This document shows, piece after piece, positions 53,376 through 61,584 of a stretch of 64,000 nt of DNA; the first letter of the stretch is position 1, and each line of letters opens with the position of its first letter. Source of the DNA: Zobellia russellii. GTDB lineage: Bacteria > Bacteroidota > Bacteroidia > Flavobacteriales > Flavobacteriaceae. A program made the translations under genes and the position numbers. Where the stretch lies: positions 1-64,000 of the forward strand of contig NZ_JACSOI010000010.1 in assembly GCF_018728565.1 (NCBI RefSeq). Reading direction: 5' to 3'. The notes under the pieces were generated by a model. The model searched no databases. It was given only the letters and a program-made list of their open reading frames with translations, and had not been told where the DNA came from.

Positions 53376-53960
53376 TTATTTATCCTTTTCCCTATTCTCT
53401 GGAATCCATTTTATTTCTTCGGCTTGTAAATTTTCTGACAATTTTCGTGCCAGTACAAATAAATAGTCGGAGAGCCTGTTTAAAAATAACAAGACATTTT
53501 CATTAAATGGTTCATTTTCGTAAAGAAGCGTGCTCATACGTTCCGCTCTCCTGCAAACCGTTCTAGCAATATGACAGTATGACACGGTGGTGTGGCCGCC
53601 TGGAAGGATAAAATGCGTCATTTGAGGCAAAGCTTCATCCATAACATCAATTTCTTTTTCAAGCAACTCAATGTCAGAAGGTTCAATTTCTGGAATGTTC
53701 AGCCTTTTTTTTCCGTTCTTTAGAAGGGCCTTCTCTGGGTCTGTGGCTAAAATAGCCCCAACAACAAACAGATTTTTCTGAACTTCGGTTAAAGTTTCTT
53801 TAGACCTTTTGTCTATTTTTTGATCCCTGATCAAGCCAATCCAAGAATTGAGTTCGTCTACAGTGCCATAACATTCTATTCTTACATGATGTTTTTTAAC
53901 CCTCGTGCCCCCAATTAGGGCAGTAGTACCTTTGTCACCTGTTTTGGTGTATATCTTCAT
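53376..53960 (-). CDS. Cob(I)yrinic acid a,c-diamide adenosyltransferase, PduO type
   Basis: 194 residues. IYTKTGDKGTTALIGGTRVKKHH is the ATP-binding N-terminus of PduO/MMAB enzymes; CRRAERMS and the C-terminal LNRLSDYLFVLAR complete the helix bundle. It makes adenosylcobalamin for enzymes such as methylmalonyl-CoA mutase, linking functionally to meaB at 36.3 kb. No cobalamin riboswitch is visible upstream. Confidence 0.93.
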   Translation of the reverse strand: MKIYTKTGDKGTTALIGGTRVKKHHVRIECYGTVDELNSWIGLIRDQKIDKRSKETLTEVQKNLFVVGAILATDPEKALLKNGKKRLNIPEIEPSDIELLEKEIDVMDEALPQMTHFILPGGHTTVSYCHIARTVCRRAERMSTLLYENEPFNENVLLFLNRLSDYLFVLARKLSENLQAEEIKWIPENREKDK

Positions 53961-54013
53961 TTTGAGAATTTACTAGGGTTTGTGCTGCGAAAAAAAACGA
54001 TCGCTAATTGATT

Positions 54014-54172
54014 CTATTCTTTTTCCTCTTTTTTGGTCCTTTCATTCCGTTCATAATTGCCCATGAATTTCCGTGATTTCCGATCTTTGGATTTCCGGCG
54101 ATTGGTCATGGATATGAGAACGTATATTACCGCTACGACCCCTAGGATTATATAAATTGTATTGTTGTACAT
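54014..54172 (-). CDS. Small single-span membrane protein (52 residues)
   Basis: Starts MYNNTIYIILGVVAVIYVLI, a single membrane helix, followed by a strongly basic, Lys/Arg-rich tail (SMTNRRKSKDRKSRKF) and a charged end. Such short proteins with a helix and basic cytoplasmic tail are common in Flavobacteriia. It lies 27 bases after the methyltransferase-like gene and 53 before the adenosyltransferase gene on the same strand. Confidence 0.6.
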   Translation of the reverse strand: MYNNTIYIILGVVAVIYVLISMTNRRKSKDRKSRKFMGNYERNERTKKEEKE

Positions 54173-54199
54173 AATTGCAATTTAATCTAAAATAAGCGT

Positions 54200-54703
54200 T
54201 TAAATCCGAATCTTAAAATGCTCTTTGGCCTGTTCTTTTCTAAAGAAAACCGCGCCGCAATAAAACATATCTACCGTTACAGTAACATTTTTATGATTTT
54301 TCACAGCTTTCCAAATGGCTTCGTTTTCAGCTGATTCATATATGTCATCCAATAAAAACATGGTGTTATTGTGAGCGATTTTTTTCTCCGCTAGAAGGTT
54401 AATTACCTTATTCAAGTTGGTTTTGGAAAAGTAGACCATATTCGTATTTGTAGAGGACTTTTCTATATGCTGAAAATGACTTTGAACAATCTCTTCAACC
54501 TTACCGGAATCATCTAAAAACATAATTCGTTTGGTTTTGAAATAGGCGATGCTCTTACAAAGAACATTTATGGATTTTAACCTGCTGAACTTCTTTTTTC
54601 CGTACAGGCACTTTGTTACGTAACTATAAACAAAAGGGGAGTGCACCCCATGTTCATTGGTTGCGGAAAACAAGAAAGTTATGTGTTTCAGGAATTTTTG
54701 CAC
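54200..54703 (-). CDS. Shortened SAM-dependent methyltransferase-like protein
   Basis: 167 residues. The N-terminus has NEHGVHSPFVYSYV and the C-terminus FLLDDIYES..AIWKAVKNHKNVTVTVDMFYCGAVFFRKEQAKEHF, both familiar from a Flavobacteriia class I methyltransferase family. The middle, where the SAM-binding glycine loop and YIE-type motif should be, is short and lacks a clear GxGxG (it reads IMFLDDSGKVEEIV). It may have lost methyl transfer or be a decaying copy, though the frame is intact. Sits 62 bases after the ABC-F gene. Confidence 0.6.
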   Translation of the reverse strand: MQKFLKHITFLFSATNEHGVHSPFVYSYVTKCLYGKKKFSRLKSINVLCKSIAYFKTKRIMFLDDSGKVEEIVQSHFQHIEKSSTNTNMVYFSKTNLNKVINLLAEKKIAHNNTMFLLDDIYESAENEAIWKAVKNHKNVTVTVDMFYCGAVFFRKEQAKEHFKIRI

Positions 54704-54765
54704 GAAAAACCGTTTGTGATTTTATAATTAGAAAAGACCACTAGCGCTATATTTTATAATTACGA

Positions 54766-56643
54766 TTATTCCTCCATTTGTGCGGAAAGCTCGAACCAAC
54801 GCTCTGTTTTGGCTTCAATAGCCTCATTAACCTCTTTTAAGTCTATGGATAATTTATCTATTTCCTCACCGCTAAGGGAACTATCGGCAAATTTGTTTTG
54901 CACTTGCACTTTTTTAGCCTCCAGTTTCTGGATGTCCTTTTCTAAATTTCTATATTCCTTTTGTTCTAAATAAGAGAGTTTGTTTTTTGAGTTGTTTTGT
55001 TTAGCGTCGTTTTTGCTCGCTGTTTCTTTTGTTGCGGCTTTTTCTTCACGTACCTCTAAAACTTTACTGTCTTCATAAGTTCTAAAATCTGAGTAGTTTC
55101 CAGGGAAATCCTCAATAACGGCATTCCCTCTAAAAACAAAGAGATGATCTACAATTTTGTCCATAAAATAACGGTCGTGAGAAACCACTATCAAACATCC
55201 GGGAAAGTCTAAAAGAAAACTTTCAAGTACGTTTAAGGTTACAATATCCAAATCATTGGTAGGTTCATCAAGAATAAGGAAATTAGGATTCTGAATCAGA
55301 ATAGTACATAGGTAAAGTCGTTTTCTTTCGCCTCCGCTTAATTTCTCAACAAAATCATATTGTTTCTTTCTGTCAAAAAGAAAACGCTCCAATAGCTGTT
55401 GTGCAGAAATCTGTCTCCCTTTCATAAGTGGGATAAAATCACCAAAGTCACGAATTACATCTATTACTTTCTGCCCCTCTTTTATGGTTATTCCCTTTTG
55501 GGTGTAATATCCAAATTTAATAGTGTCGCCAACTATTACTTTACCGGCATCAGGTTGGTCCGATCCGGTTACAATATTTAAGAAGGTAGATTTTCCGGTT
55601 CCATTTTTTCCAATTATACCTATGCGTTCTCCTTTGGTAAAAGTATAGTCAAACTTATCTAGAATAGGCTTGTTAGGATATGATTTTACTAATTTGTGTA
55701 GTTCCAGAATTTTACTTCCTACACGCTCCATATTAATTTCAAGCTGAACCTGGTGCTCCTTTCTGCGTTGGCTGGCTTTTTCCTTTATGGTGCTAAAATC
55801 ATCTATTCTAGATTTTGATTTAGTGGTACGCGCCTTGGGTTGTCTTCGCATCCACTCCAGCTCTTTTTTGAACAAACGTTCGGATTTATGCTGTTCAGTG
55901 GCCTCTTGCTCAATACGGGCCTCTTTTTTTTCTAGATAGTAAGAATAGTTGCCTTTATAGGGGTAGAGCTGGCCGTTATCTAATTCTATGATTTCATTAC
56001 AGACCCGTTCTAAAAAATAACGGTCGTGCGTAACCATAAACAAACTCATGTTTTCCCTGGCAAAATATTCTTCCAACCATTCAATCATTTCAAGGTCCAA
56101 GTGATTGGTAGGTTCATCAAGAACCAGTAAGTCCGGTTTGTTGATAAGAGCATCCGCTAAGGCCAAACGCTTTTTTTGACCTCCCGAGAGCAGCCCCACG
56201 TTGGCGTCTAGGTTATCTAATTTTAGCTTAAAAAGGATTTGTTTGTAAAGGGTCTCAAAATCCCAAGCGTTAAAACGGTCCATTGCTTCAAAAGCAATTT
56301 GGTATGCATCTGCGTCTTCAGGGTTTTGAAGCGCTTTCTCATAGGCGTTTATGACCTGAAGTATTTCATTGTCCGAAGCAAAAATGGTTTGTTCTACCGT
56401 TAATTTTGGGTCTAGGTCCGGTTCTTGGTCTAAAAATGAGACACGAATATCTTTGCGGTAGTTTACTTGCCCGGAATCCGGGCTGTCCAATCCGGACATT
56501 ATATTTAAGATGGAAGTCTTGCCCGTACCATTTTTGGCGATTAAAGCAATTTTCTGGCCTTTATTGATACCAAAGGAAAGGTCTTGGAACAAGACACGCT
56601 CTCCATATGATTTTGAAATATTCTCTACAGTAAGTAAGTTCAT
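54766..56643 (-). CDS. ABC-F family ATPase (Uup-like)
   Basis: 625 residues from the ATG at 56643 (MNLLTVENISKSYGER); an upstream frame extension would overlap the previous gene. Two ABC domains: Walker A GKNGTGKTSIL-like (AKNGTGKTS) and GKNGTGKSTF, signatures LSGGQKKRLAL and LSGGERKRLYL, with an arm and linker between. A C-terminal coiled coil (about 555-620) is the ABC_tran_CTD found in Uup. No membrane domain: it acts on ribosomes or DNA, not as a transporter. Four bases after the DUF4105 gene. Confidence 0.92.
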   Translation of the reverse strand: MNLLTVENISKSYGERVLFQDLSFGINKGQKIALIAKNGTGKTSILNIMSGLDSPDSGQVNYRKDIRVSFLDQEPDLDPKLTVEQTIFASDNEILQVINAYEKALQNPEDADAYQIAFEAMDRFNAWDFETLYKQILFKLKLDNLDANVGLLSGGQKKRLALADALINKPDLLVLDEPTNHLDLEMIEWLEEYFARENMSLFMVTHDRYFLERVCNEIIELDNGQLYPYKGNYSYYLEKKEARIEQEATEQHKSERLFKKELEWMRRQPKARTTKSKSRIDDFSTIKEKASQRRKEHQVQLEINMERVGSKILELHKLVKSYPNKPILDKFDYTFTKGERIGIIGKNGTGKSTFLNIVTGSDQPDAGKVIVGDTIKFGYYTQKGITIKEGQKVIDVIRDFGDFIPLMKGRQISAQQLLERFLFDRKKQYDFVEKLSGGERKRLYLCTILIQNPNFLILDEPTNDLDIVTLNVLESFLLDFPGCLIVVSHDRYFMDKIVDHLFVFRGNAVIEDFPGNYSDFRTYEDSKVLEVREEKAATKETASKNDAKQNNSKNKLSYLEQKEYRNLEKDIQKLEAKKVQVQNKFADSSLSGEEIDKLSIDLKEVNEAIEAKTERWFELSAQMEE

Positions 56644-56647
56644 GCAA

Positions 56648-57826
56648 TTATGCGATTTTTGGCTTGTGATATGACCAGAATAAAAATAAATATCGTGCAA
56701 TAAGGGCTGCCCAGATAGCCAATATTAAGGGCGAAAAAAGTTGAATGCCCAAGGTCCATAAAACGCCGGACACTACAATTAAAGCAGCTAGAAAAATAGC
56801 ATACTTGGCCACCCAATTAGGTCCTCTCTTTTGAGCAACTACAAAGGCAATGATTAGGTTGGGAGGGAAGGCCCATAATATGTTAAAGTTACCGGCAGTG
56901 GCACTATGGTCTGTAAAGAACCATAAGAAAATGATAAGTAAGCCTATTAATCCTGTGGTAAAAAAGAGCGTAAAGTCTAACCATCTTCTACGGGTGTTGT
57001 TCTTAAAATCAAAATAAGTTAAAACCAGTATAATGATCAAAATAACAATAAGCCACAGTTCAGGAGAAAAAAAGAAACTAGAGCCATTATCCGCAGGTTT
57101 GGCGTCCAGTAAAGTTTTTGATTTAGCTACCAAGGGTTCCCCGTTTAATTGAGCAACATCTAGTTGTTTCATTATGTAATCTGGCAAGAACATGTGTTCT
57201 TTTGGTGTAGCAACATCATCTATGACAGAACCTAGGGCTAAATCAATTCCAAAACCGGACCATGAATTTATTTTAACCTTCTGCCTTATCAACTGGCGAT
57301 GTGAATATAGCTGTTGCTGGAAGTTTTTGTCAAAAACGAGCTTATCTCCGTATACTTCTTTTAGGATATCCCAAATTTTTGTAGCGCAATTGTTGTAGAA
57401 AAAATCATATTTATAATCCCTATTTTCCGGAAGGTAATTAGTTTCCAAAAAATTAAAGAGTTGTTGGCGTTCGGCAAGGTCAAGTTTTAATTCTTGACTT
57501 TTTACCCATCTATTTTCATACTCATATTCCTTAAGGAAGTAAGGAAAACTTTGCCTTGCAAGTGTATAATCCAGTTTTCCACGGGCAAACTTCATGTAAA
57601 AATTGGGCGTGGTAAAGTCAAAAGTGCCATAGTTGTATATGGCATTTATTCCTAAACTGGAATCTTCTACGCGAACGGCACTATGTCCAAATGTTGAATA
57701 AAGTTCACTACCTGGGCCACAAGTTATAACACTTATTTTGGATAGGGGAGTCAATTCAGGCGCTTGGGCCATGCCCAAAATCGAAAAGCCGAAAAGTAAT
57801 AGGAGGAGTATTTTTTTCAATTGCAT
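56648..57826 (-). CDS. DUF4105/Lnb N-terminal domain membrane protein
   Basis: 392 residues. Signal peptide (LLLLLFGFSILGMAQA), then a periplasmic domain (about 22-230) with ITCGPGSELYSTFGHSAVRV and FFYNNCATKIWDIL, whose His and Cys look like a papain-type catalytic pair, then four membrane helices (about 255-390). The family (DUF4105, now labelled Lnb N-terminal periplasmic domain) is linked to lipoprotein N-acylation in Bacteroidota. That role is by family, not proven here. Confidence 0.88.
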   Translation of the reverse strand: MQLKKILLLLLFGFSILGMAQAPELTPLSKISVITCGPGSELYSTFGHSAVRVEDSSLGINAIYNYGTFDFTTPNFYMKFARGKLDYTLARQSFPYFLKEYEYENRWVKSQELKLDLAERQQLFNFLETNYLPENRDYKYDFFYNNCATKIWDILKEVYGDKLVFDKNFQQQLYSHRQLIRQKVKINSWSGFGIDLALGSVIDDVATPKEHMFLPDYIMKQLDVAQLNGEPLVAKSKTLLDAKPADNGSSFFFSPELWLIVILIIILVLTYFDFKNNTRRRWLDFTLFFTTGLIGLLIIFLWFFTDHSATAGNFNILWAFPPNLIIAFVVAQKRGPNWVAKYAIFLAALIVVSGVLWTLGIQLFSPLILAIWAALIARYLFLFWSYHKPKIA

Positions 57827-57929
57827 TTCTGTTTTTTACTGAATTTTGTTGCGCAAATATCCGAATAAATTATGGTCTGACCTGATTGATGTTAAATTGT
57901 GTTATTTTTACCGCAAATCAAATGATTTC

Positions 57930-58673
57930 ATGAAAAAATATATTCCTAATTTCATTACGCTGTTGAACGTTTTTTGTGGATGTGTCGCTGCCGTCTTTGC
58001 AGTGTCAAACCAGCTTGAAATGGCGGCTCTATTTGTTTTTTTAGGAATCTTCTTTGATTTTTTTGATGGCCTGGCAGCAAGGGTTTTGAATGTGCAAAGT
58101 GAACTGGGTGTGCAGCTAGATTCTTTGGCCGATATGATAACGAGTGGTCTTGTTCCCGGAATTGTTATGTTCCAATTGCTTAAAATGGCCATGAGCGGCG
58201 GTTGGTACAGTGGTGATGGTGCCTCTTTTTCTTTTCTTTATTTAACGGATTTTGTTCCGTTGATCGGTTTTCTTATTACCCTAGGCTCCGCTTATAGATT
58301 GGCAAAGTTTAATATTGACGAGAATCAGGTTTCGTCTTTCGTTGGATTGCCAACGCCAGCCAATGCCTTATTAATCCTTTCTTTGGCTTTAATATTGCAA
58401 TATCATGAAAACGAAGCGTTAAGCGAATTCATACTTAATCCTTGGTTTTTAATCTTTATAACCTTCTTAAGCACGTATTTGTTGAATGCTAATATTGAAC
58501 TATTCGCCCTTAAATTCAAAACTTGGAGTTTTAAGGACAATGCAGTGCGTTACATTTTTCTAATTGTGAGTGTGGCGCTTCTCATAGCCTTAAGGGTCTT
58601 GGCCGTGCCGCTTATAATCGTTTTCTATGTGGCTGCCTCATTGGTATCCAACTTATCGGCAAAGAAAAACTAA
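57930..58673 (+). CDS. pssA: CDP-diacylglycerol-serine O-phosphatidyltransferase
   Basis: 247 residues from the ATG at 57930. The CDP-alcohol phosphotransferase motif spans DGLAARVLNVQSELG through QLDSLADMITSG (D-x2-DG-x2-AR-x8-G-x3-D-x3-D), within about eight membrane helices. Makes phosphatidylserine, precursor of phosphatidylethanolamine. A frame extension upstream (28 residues) is unlikely because it lacks the usual N-terminus. Two bases from the end of convergent lptB. Confidence 0.92.
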   Translation: MKKYIPNFITLLNVFCGCVAAVFAVSNQLEMAALFVFLGIFFDFFDGLAARVLNVQSELGVQLDSLADMITSGLVPGIVMFQLLKMAMSGGWYSGDGASFSFLYLTDFVPLIGFLITLGSAYRLAKFNIDENQVSSFVGLPTPANALLILSLALILQYHENEALSEFILNPWFLIFITFLSTYLLNANIELFALKFKTWSFKDNAVRYIFLIVSVALLIALRVLAVPLIIVFYVAASLVSNLSAKKN

Positions 58674-58675
58674 TG

Positions 58676-59416
58676 CTAGAAATCCAACTTCTTTTTACGA
58701 AGTTCAAAGTTCTGGCCTAAGTAAACTTTACGTACCATTTCATCTGCGGCCAAATCTTCTGGAATCCCCGATTTTAAGATACCGCCTTCAAACATTAGAT
58801 ACGATCTTTCTGTAATGGCCAAAGTTTCCTGTACGTTATGATCGGTAATAAGAATGCCAATATTTTTGTCTTTTAACTGGGCTACAATACGTTGAATATC
58901 TTCAACCGCTACAGGATCTACACCGGCAAAAGGTTCATCCAGCAGAATAAATTTTGGGTCGGTGGCCAGGGCTCGAGCTATTTCGGTACGTCTACGTTCA
59001 CCACCGGAAAGTAAATCGCCTCGACTTTTGCGAATATGGCCCAAACTAAATTCTTCAATAAGCGACTCCATTTTCATTAGTTGCTCCTTTTTGCTGAGTT
59101 TGGTAAGTTGTAGTACGCTAAGAATATTCTTTTCAATACTTAACTTCCTAAAAACAGATGCCTCTTGCGCTAAGTACCCTATTCCATTCTGGGCTCTTTT
59201 ATACATAGGAAAGTTGGTAATGTCCGTGCCATCTAGATATATGTTGCCGCCATTTGGCTTAACGAGACCTACGATCATGTAGAAAGAGGTGGTTTTTCCT
59301 GCCCCGTTAGGACCAAGCAGACCAATGATTTCTCCTTGGTTTACTTCCAAAGAAATACCCTTTACAACTTTCCGGCCACGGTAGGCCTTCATTATATTTT
59401 CAGCTCTTAATTTCAT
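58676..59416 (-). CDS. lptB: LPS export ABC transporter ATP-binding protein LptB
   Basis: 246 residues from the ATG at 59416 (MKLRAENIMKAYRGRKVV). Walker A GPNGAGKTT, Q-loop LAQEASVFRKLS, signature LLSGGERRRTEIARAL, Walker B FILLDEPFAGVDP. The AQEASVFRKLS stretch is diagnostic of LptB. Powers LPS extraction through LptFG. Its neighbours tatC and kdsD (Kdo pathway) fit with envelope assembly. Confidence 0.94.
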   Translation of the reverse strand: MKLRAENIMKAYRGRKVVKGISLEVNQGEIIGLLGPNGAGKTTSFYMIVGLVKPNGGNIYLDGTDITNFPMYKRAQNGIGYLAQEASVFRKLSIEKNILSVLQLTKLSKKEQLMKMESLIEEFSLGHIRKSRGDLLSGGERRRTEIARALATDPKFILLDEPFAGVDPVAVEDIQRIVAQLKDKNIGILITDHNVQETLAITERSYLMFEGGILKSGIPEDLAADEMVRKVYLGQNFELRKKKLDF

Positions 59417-59449
59417 CTTAGAGGTTTCGTGTTTTTTGGGTCCTGAGAC

Positions 59450-59457
59450 CAAAATTA
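59450..59457 (-). promoter_or_regulatory. Candidate -7 box for lptB
   Basis: TAATTTTG on the minus strand matches TAnnTTTG exactly and sits 33 bases before the lptB ATG. No TTG at the right spacing, so lptB may also be read from the kdsD promoter. Confidence 0.35.
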
Positions 59458-59508
59458 ATGGCCATCAAAAAAATAAAGAAACGGGAAACTTTTTAAATAG
59501 CCTTACGT

Positions 59509-60363
59509 TTACCTTTTCTTTAACCCTTTTTCCTTTGCTTTTCTCTCTCTTTTAGCCTCGTTTTTCAATACTATTTTTGAAATATAAATACTGACTTGGT
59601 ATAATACAAGGACTGGTACAGCTACAATAATCTGACTAGCTACATCGGGAGGGGTAATTACTGCAGAAAGAATCAATACCACAACTAGGGCTATCTTTCT
59701 GTATTTTTTCATTATTTCAGGGGTAACCAAGCCTACTTTGGTCAGGAAGTAGATAATAATGGGCAGTTCAAAAAGAACCCCACAGGCTATTACAGCGGAT
59801 CTTACTGTGCTAATATAGGAGTCAAGGTCAAATTCGTTTAGGACAATCTCGCTGACCTGATAGGTGCCCAAAAAGTTAATGGATAAGGGGGCTACCACAT
59901 AATACCCAAAAAGTACGCCCATAAAAAAGAGAAAGGAGGCAATTAAAATAAAGCCTCTTGAATGTTTTCTTTCGTTAGGGTGAAGCCCTGGGCTAATAAA
60001 CTTCCAAAGTTCATAAAGAACGTATGGGAAACCAACTATAAAACCTACCCAGATTGCCGTCCAAATATCTGCGGAGAACTGCCCGCCCATAGTACGGCTC
60101 TGTATGGTGAATGGGAGTTTTTCAGCACAGAATGCGGAATCAAACCCTAATGAAGTGGCTATATCACAGAAGAACCTGTAAGTTGGGAAATCCATTTTTG
60201 AAGGCCCAAAAATAATAGTGTCAAAGATGAAACGACTCATAACGAACGCCACTGAAGCCAATATTACTACGGCAAGGACCGATCGTATCAAATGCCATCT
60301 TAGTTCTTCTAAGTGGTCTAAAAACGACATTTCGTCTGGGGACTTCGTATTTTGCTTTGCCAT
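59509..60363 (-). CDS. tatC: Sec-independent translocase protein TatC
   Basis: 284 residues, six membrane helices. MSFLDHLEELRWHLIRS is the cytoplasmic Tat-signal recognition end, and the family's conserved glutamate region and FELPIIIYFLTKVGLV follow. Receives folded Tat substrates, such as the exported oxidoreductase and isomerase in this window. It has a loop insertion of about 30 residues after helix 1 common in Bacteroidota. Its ATG overlaps the kdsD stop by one base. Confidence 0.95.
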   Translation of the reverse strand: MAKQNTKSPDEMSFLDHLEELRWHLIRSVLAVVILASVAFVMSRFIFDTIIFGPSKMDFPTYRFFCDIATSLGFDSAFCAEKLPFTIQSRTMGGQFSADIWTAIWVGFIVGFPYVLYELWKFISPGLHPNERKHSRGFILIASFLFFMGVLFGYYVVAPLSINFLGTYQVSEIVLNEFDLDSYISTVRSAVIACGVLFELPIIIYFLTKVGLVTPEIMKKYRKIALVVVLILSAVITPPDVASQIIVAVPVLVLYQVSIYISKIVLKNEAKRERKAKEKGLKKR

Positions 60364-61328
60364 TATAATATACCTTCGTTGATCAAGTTGTGCAAATGTA
60401 CAACACCCACGTATTTTTTACCCTCTACACCCAATAATTGTGAGATGCCTTTTTCTTGCATGAGCTCTAAGGCTTCAATTGCCAAAACATCTACCGGAAT
60501 GGTCTTGGGGTTTTTACTCATTATATCTTTTGCAGTGAGTCCACTAATATTATCGTACTTGTTCAGCATGCGTCTAATATCGCCATCTGTTACAATGCCA
60601 ACTAGCTCATCGCCATCAGTAACAGCAGTAACGCCCAACATCTTTTCAGAAATTTCTACAATAACCTTTTTGACCTCGGCATTAACGTCTACTTGAGGTT
60701 TTTGATTGGCCCCAACAATGTCCGTAACCCTAAGGTACAAACGTTTGCCTAACGAGCCTCCAGGGTGGTATTTTGCGAAATCCTTACTGCTGAACCCTTT
60801 CAATTTAAGTAGGCAAATAGCAAGCGCATCTCCTATTACAAGTTGGGCACTAGTACTCGTGGTAGGTGCTAAATTGTTTGGGCAGGCTTCTTTTTCTACA
60901 TAGGTGTTCAGAACAAAGTGCGCTTCTTTTGCCAAATAGGACTCGGTATTACCGGTCATGGCAATTAATTTGTTGGTTCCTCTTTTGATAAGCGGAACCA
61001 ACATTTTTATTTCTGGAGTGTTACCGCTATTGGAGATGCATATGACAACATCATCTTCTTGAATGGTTCCTAGGTCTCCATGAATGGCATCACCTGCATG
61101 CATGAAAATGGCGGGTGTACCGGTAGAATTTAAGGTAGCTGTAATTTTAGAGGCAATTATGGCGCTTTTGCCGATCCCGGAAACAATAACTCTTCCTTTG
61201 GACTCAAGAATGCAATTAACCGCATCCGAGAAATCTTCGTTTAGTAAAGTGCTTAAATGGAGTATGGAAGCACTTTCGGTTTCTATCGTTTTTTTGGCTA
61301 CGGCAAGAATAGATTTGCTATTGTTCAA
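60363..61328 (-). CDS. kdsD: D-arabinose 5-phosphate isomerase
   Basis: 321 residues. An SIS domain (VSGIGKSAIIASKITATLNS, HAGDAIHGDLG, ISNSGNTPEI) and two CBS domains (about 205-320, ending GVVHLHNLINEG). Converts ribulose 5-phosphate to arabinose 5-phosphate, the first step to Kdo of LPS. First gene of kdsD-tatC-lptB, divergent from recQ with a 256-base gap. Confidence 0.94.
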   Translation of the reverse strand: MNNSKSILAVAKKTIETESASILHLSTLLNEDFSDAVNCILESKGRVIVSGIGKSAIIASKITATLNSTGTPAIFMHAGDAIHGDLGTIQEDDVVICISNSGNTPEIKMLVPLIKRGTNKLIAMTGNTESYLAKEAHFVLNTYVEKEACPNNLAPTTSTSAQLVIGDALAICLLKLKGFSSKDFAKYHPGGSLGKRLYLRVTDIVGANQKPQVDVNAEVKKVIVEISEKMLGVTAVTDGDELVGIVTDGDIRRMLNKYDNISGLTAKDIMSKNPKTIPVDVLAIEALELMQEKGISQLLGVEGKKYVGVVHLHNLINEGIL

Positions 61329-61584
61329 ACTATGAAAAGGGTTAAGATTCTATTGTTTTTATGTGCTTATAATCGACAAATACGCTCGTTTTGAATAAAA
61401 CTATCCTAAAACCGGAATAGTTTCTAAAACTTTGTTTTATATTTAAGATTACAAAATTACATAATCTTGGCGTATAGCTAATTTAATACCCTTAAATATA
61501 TTTTGACTAAATTAGAGTCCCCCGCAACGAAAAGTATGATATTTCAGCAATTAAGATACAATTACCTAAAGTTTTTTACGAGAT

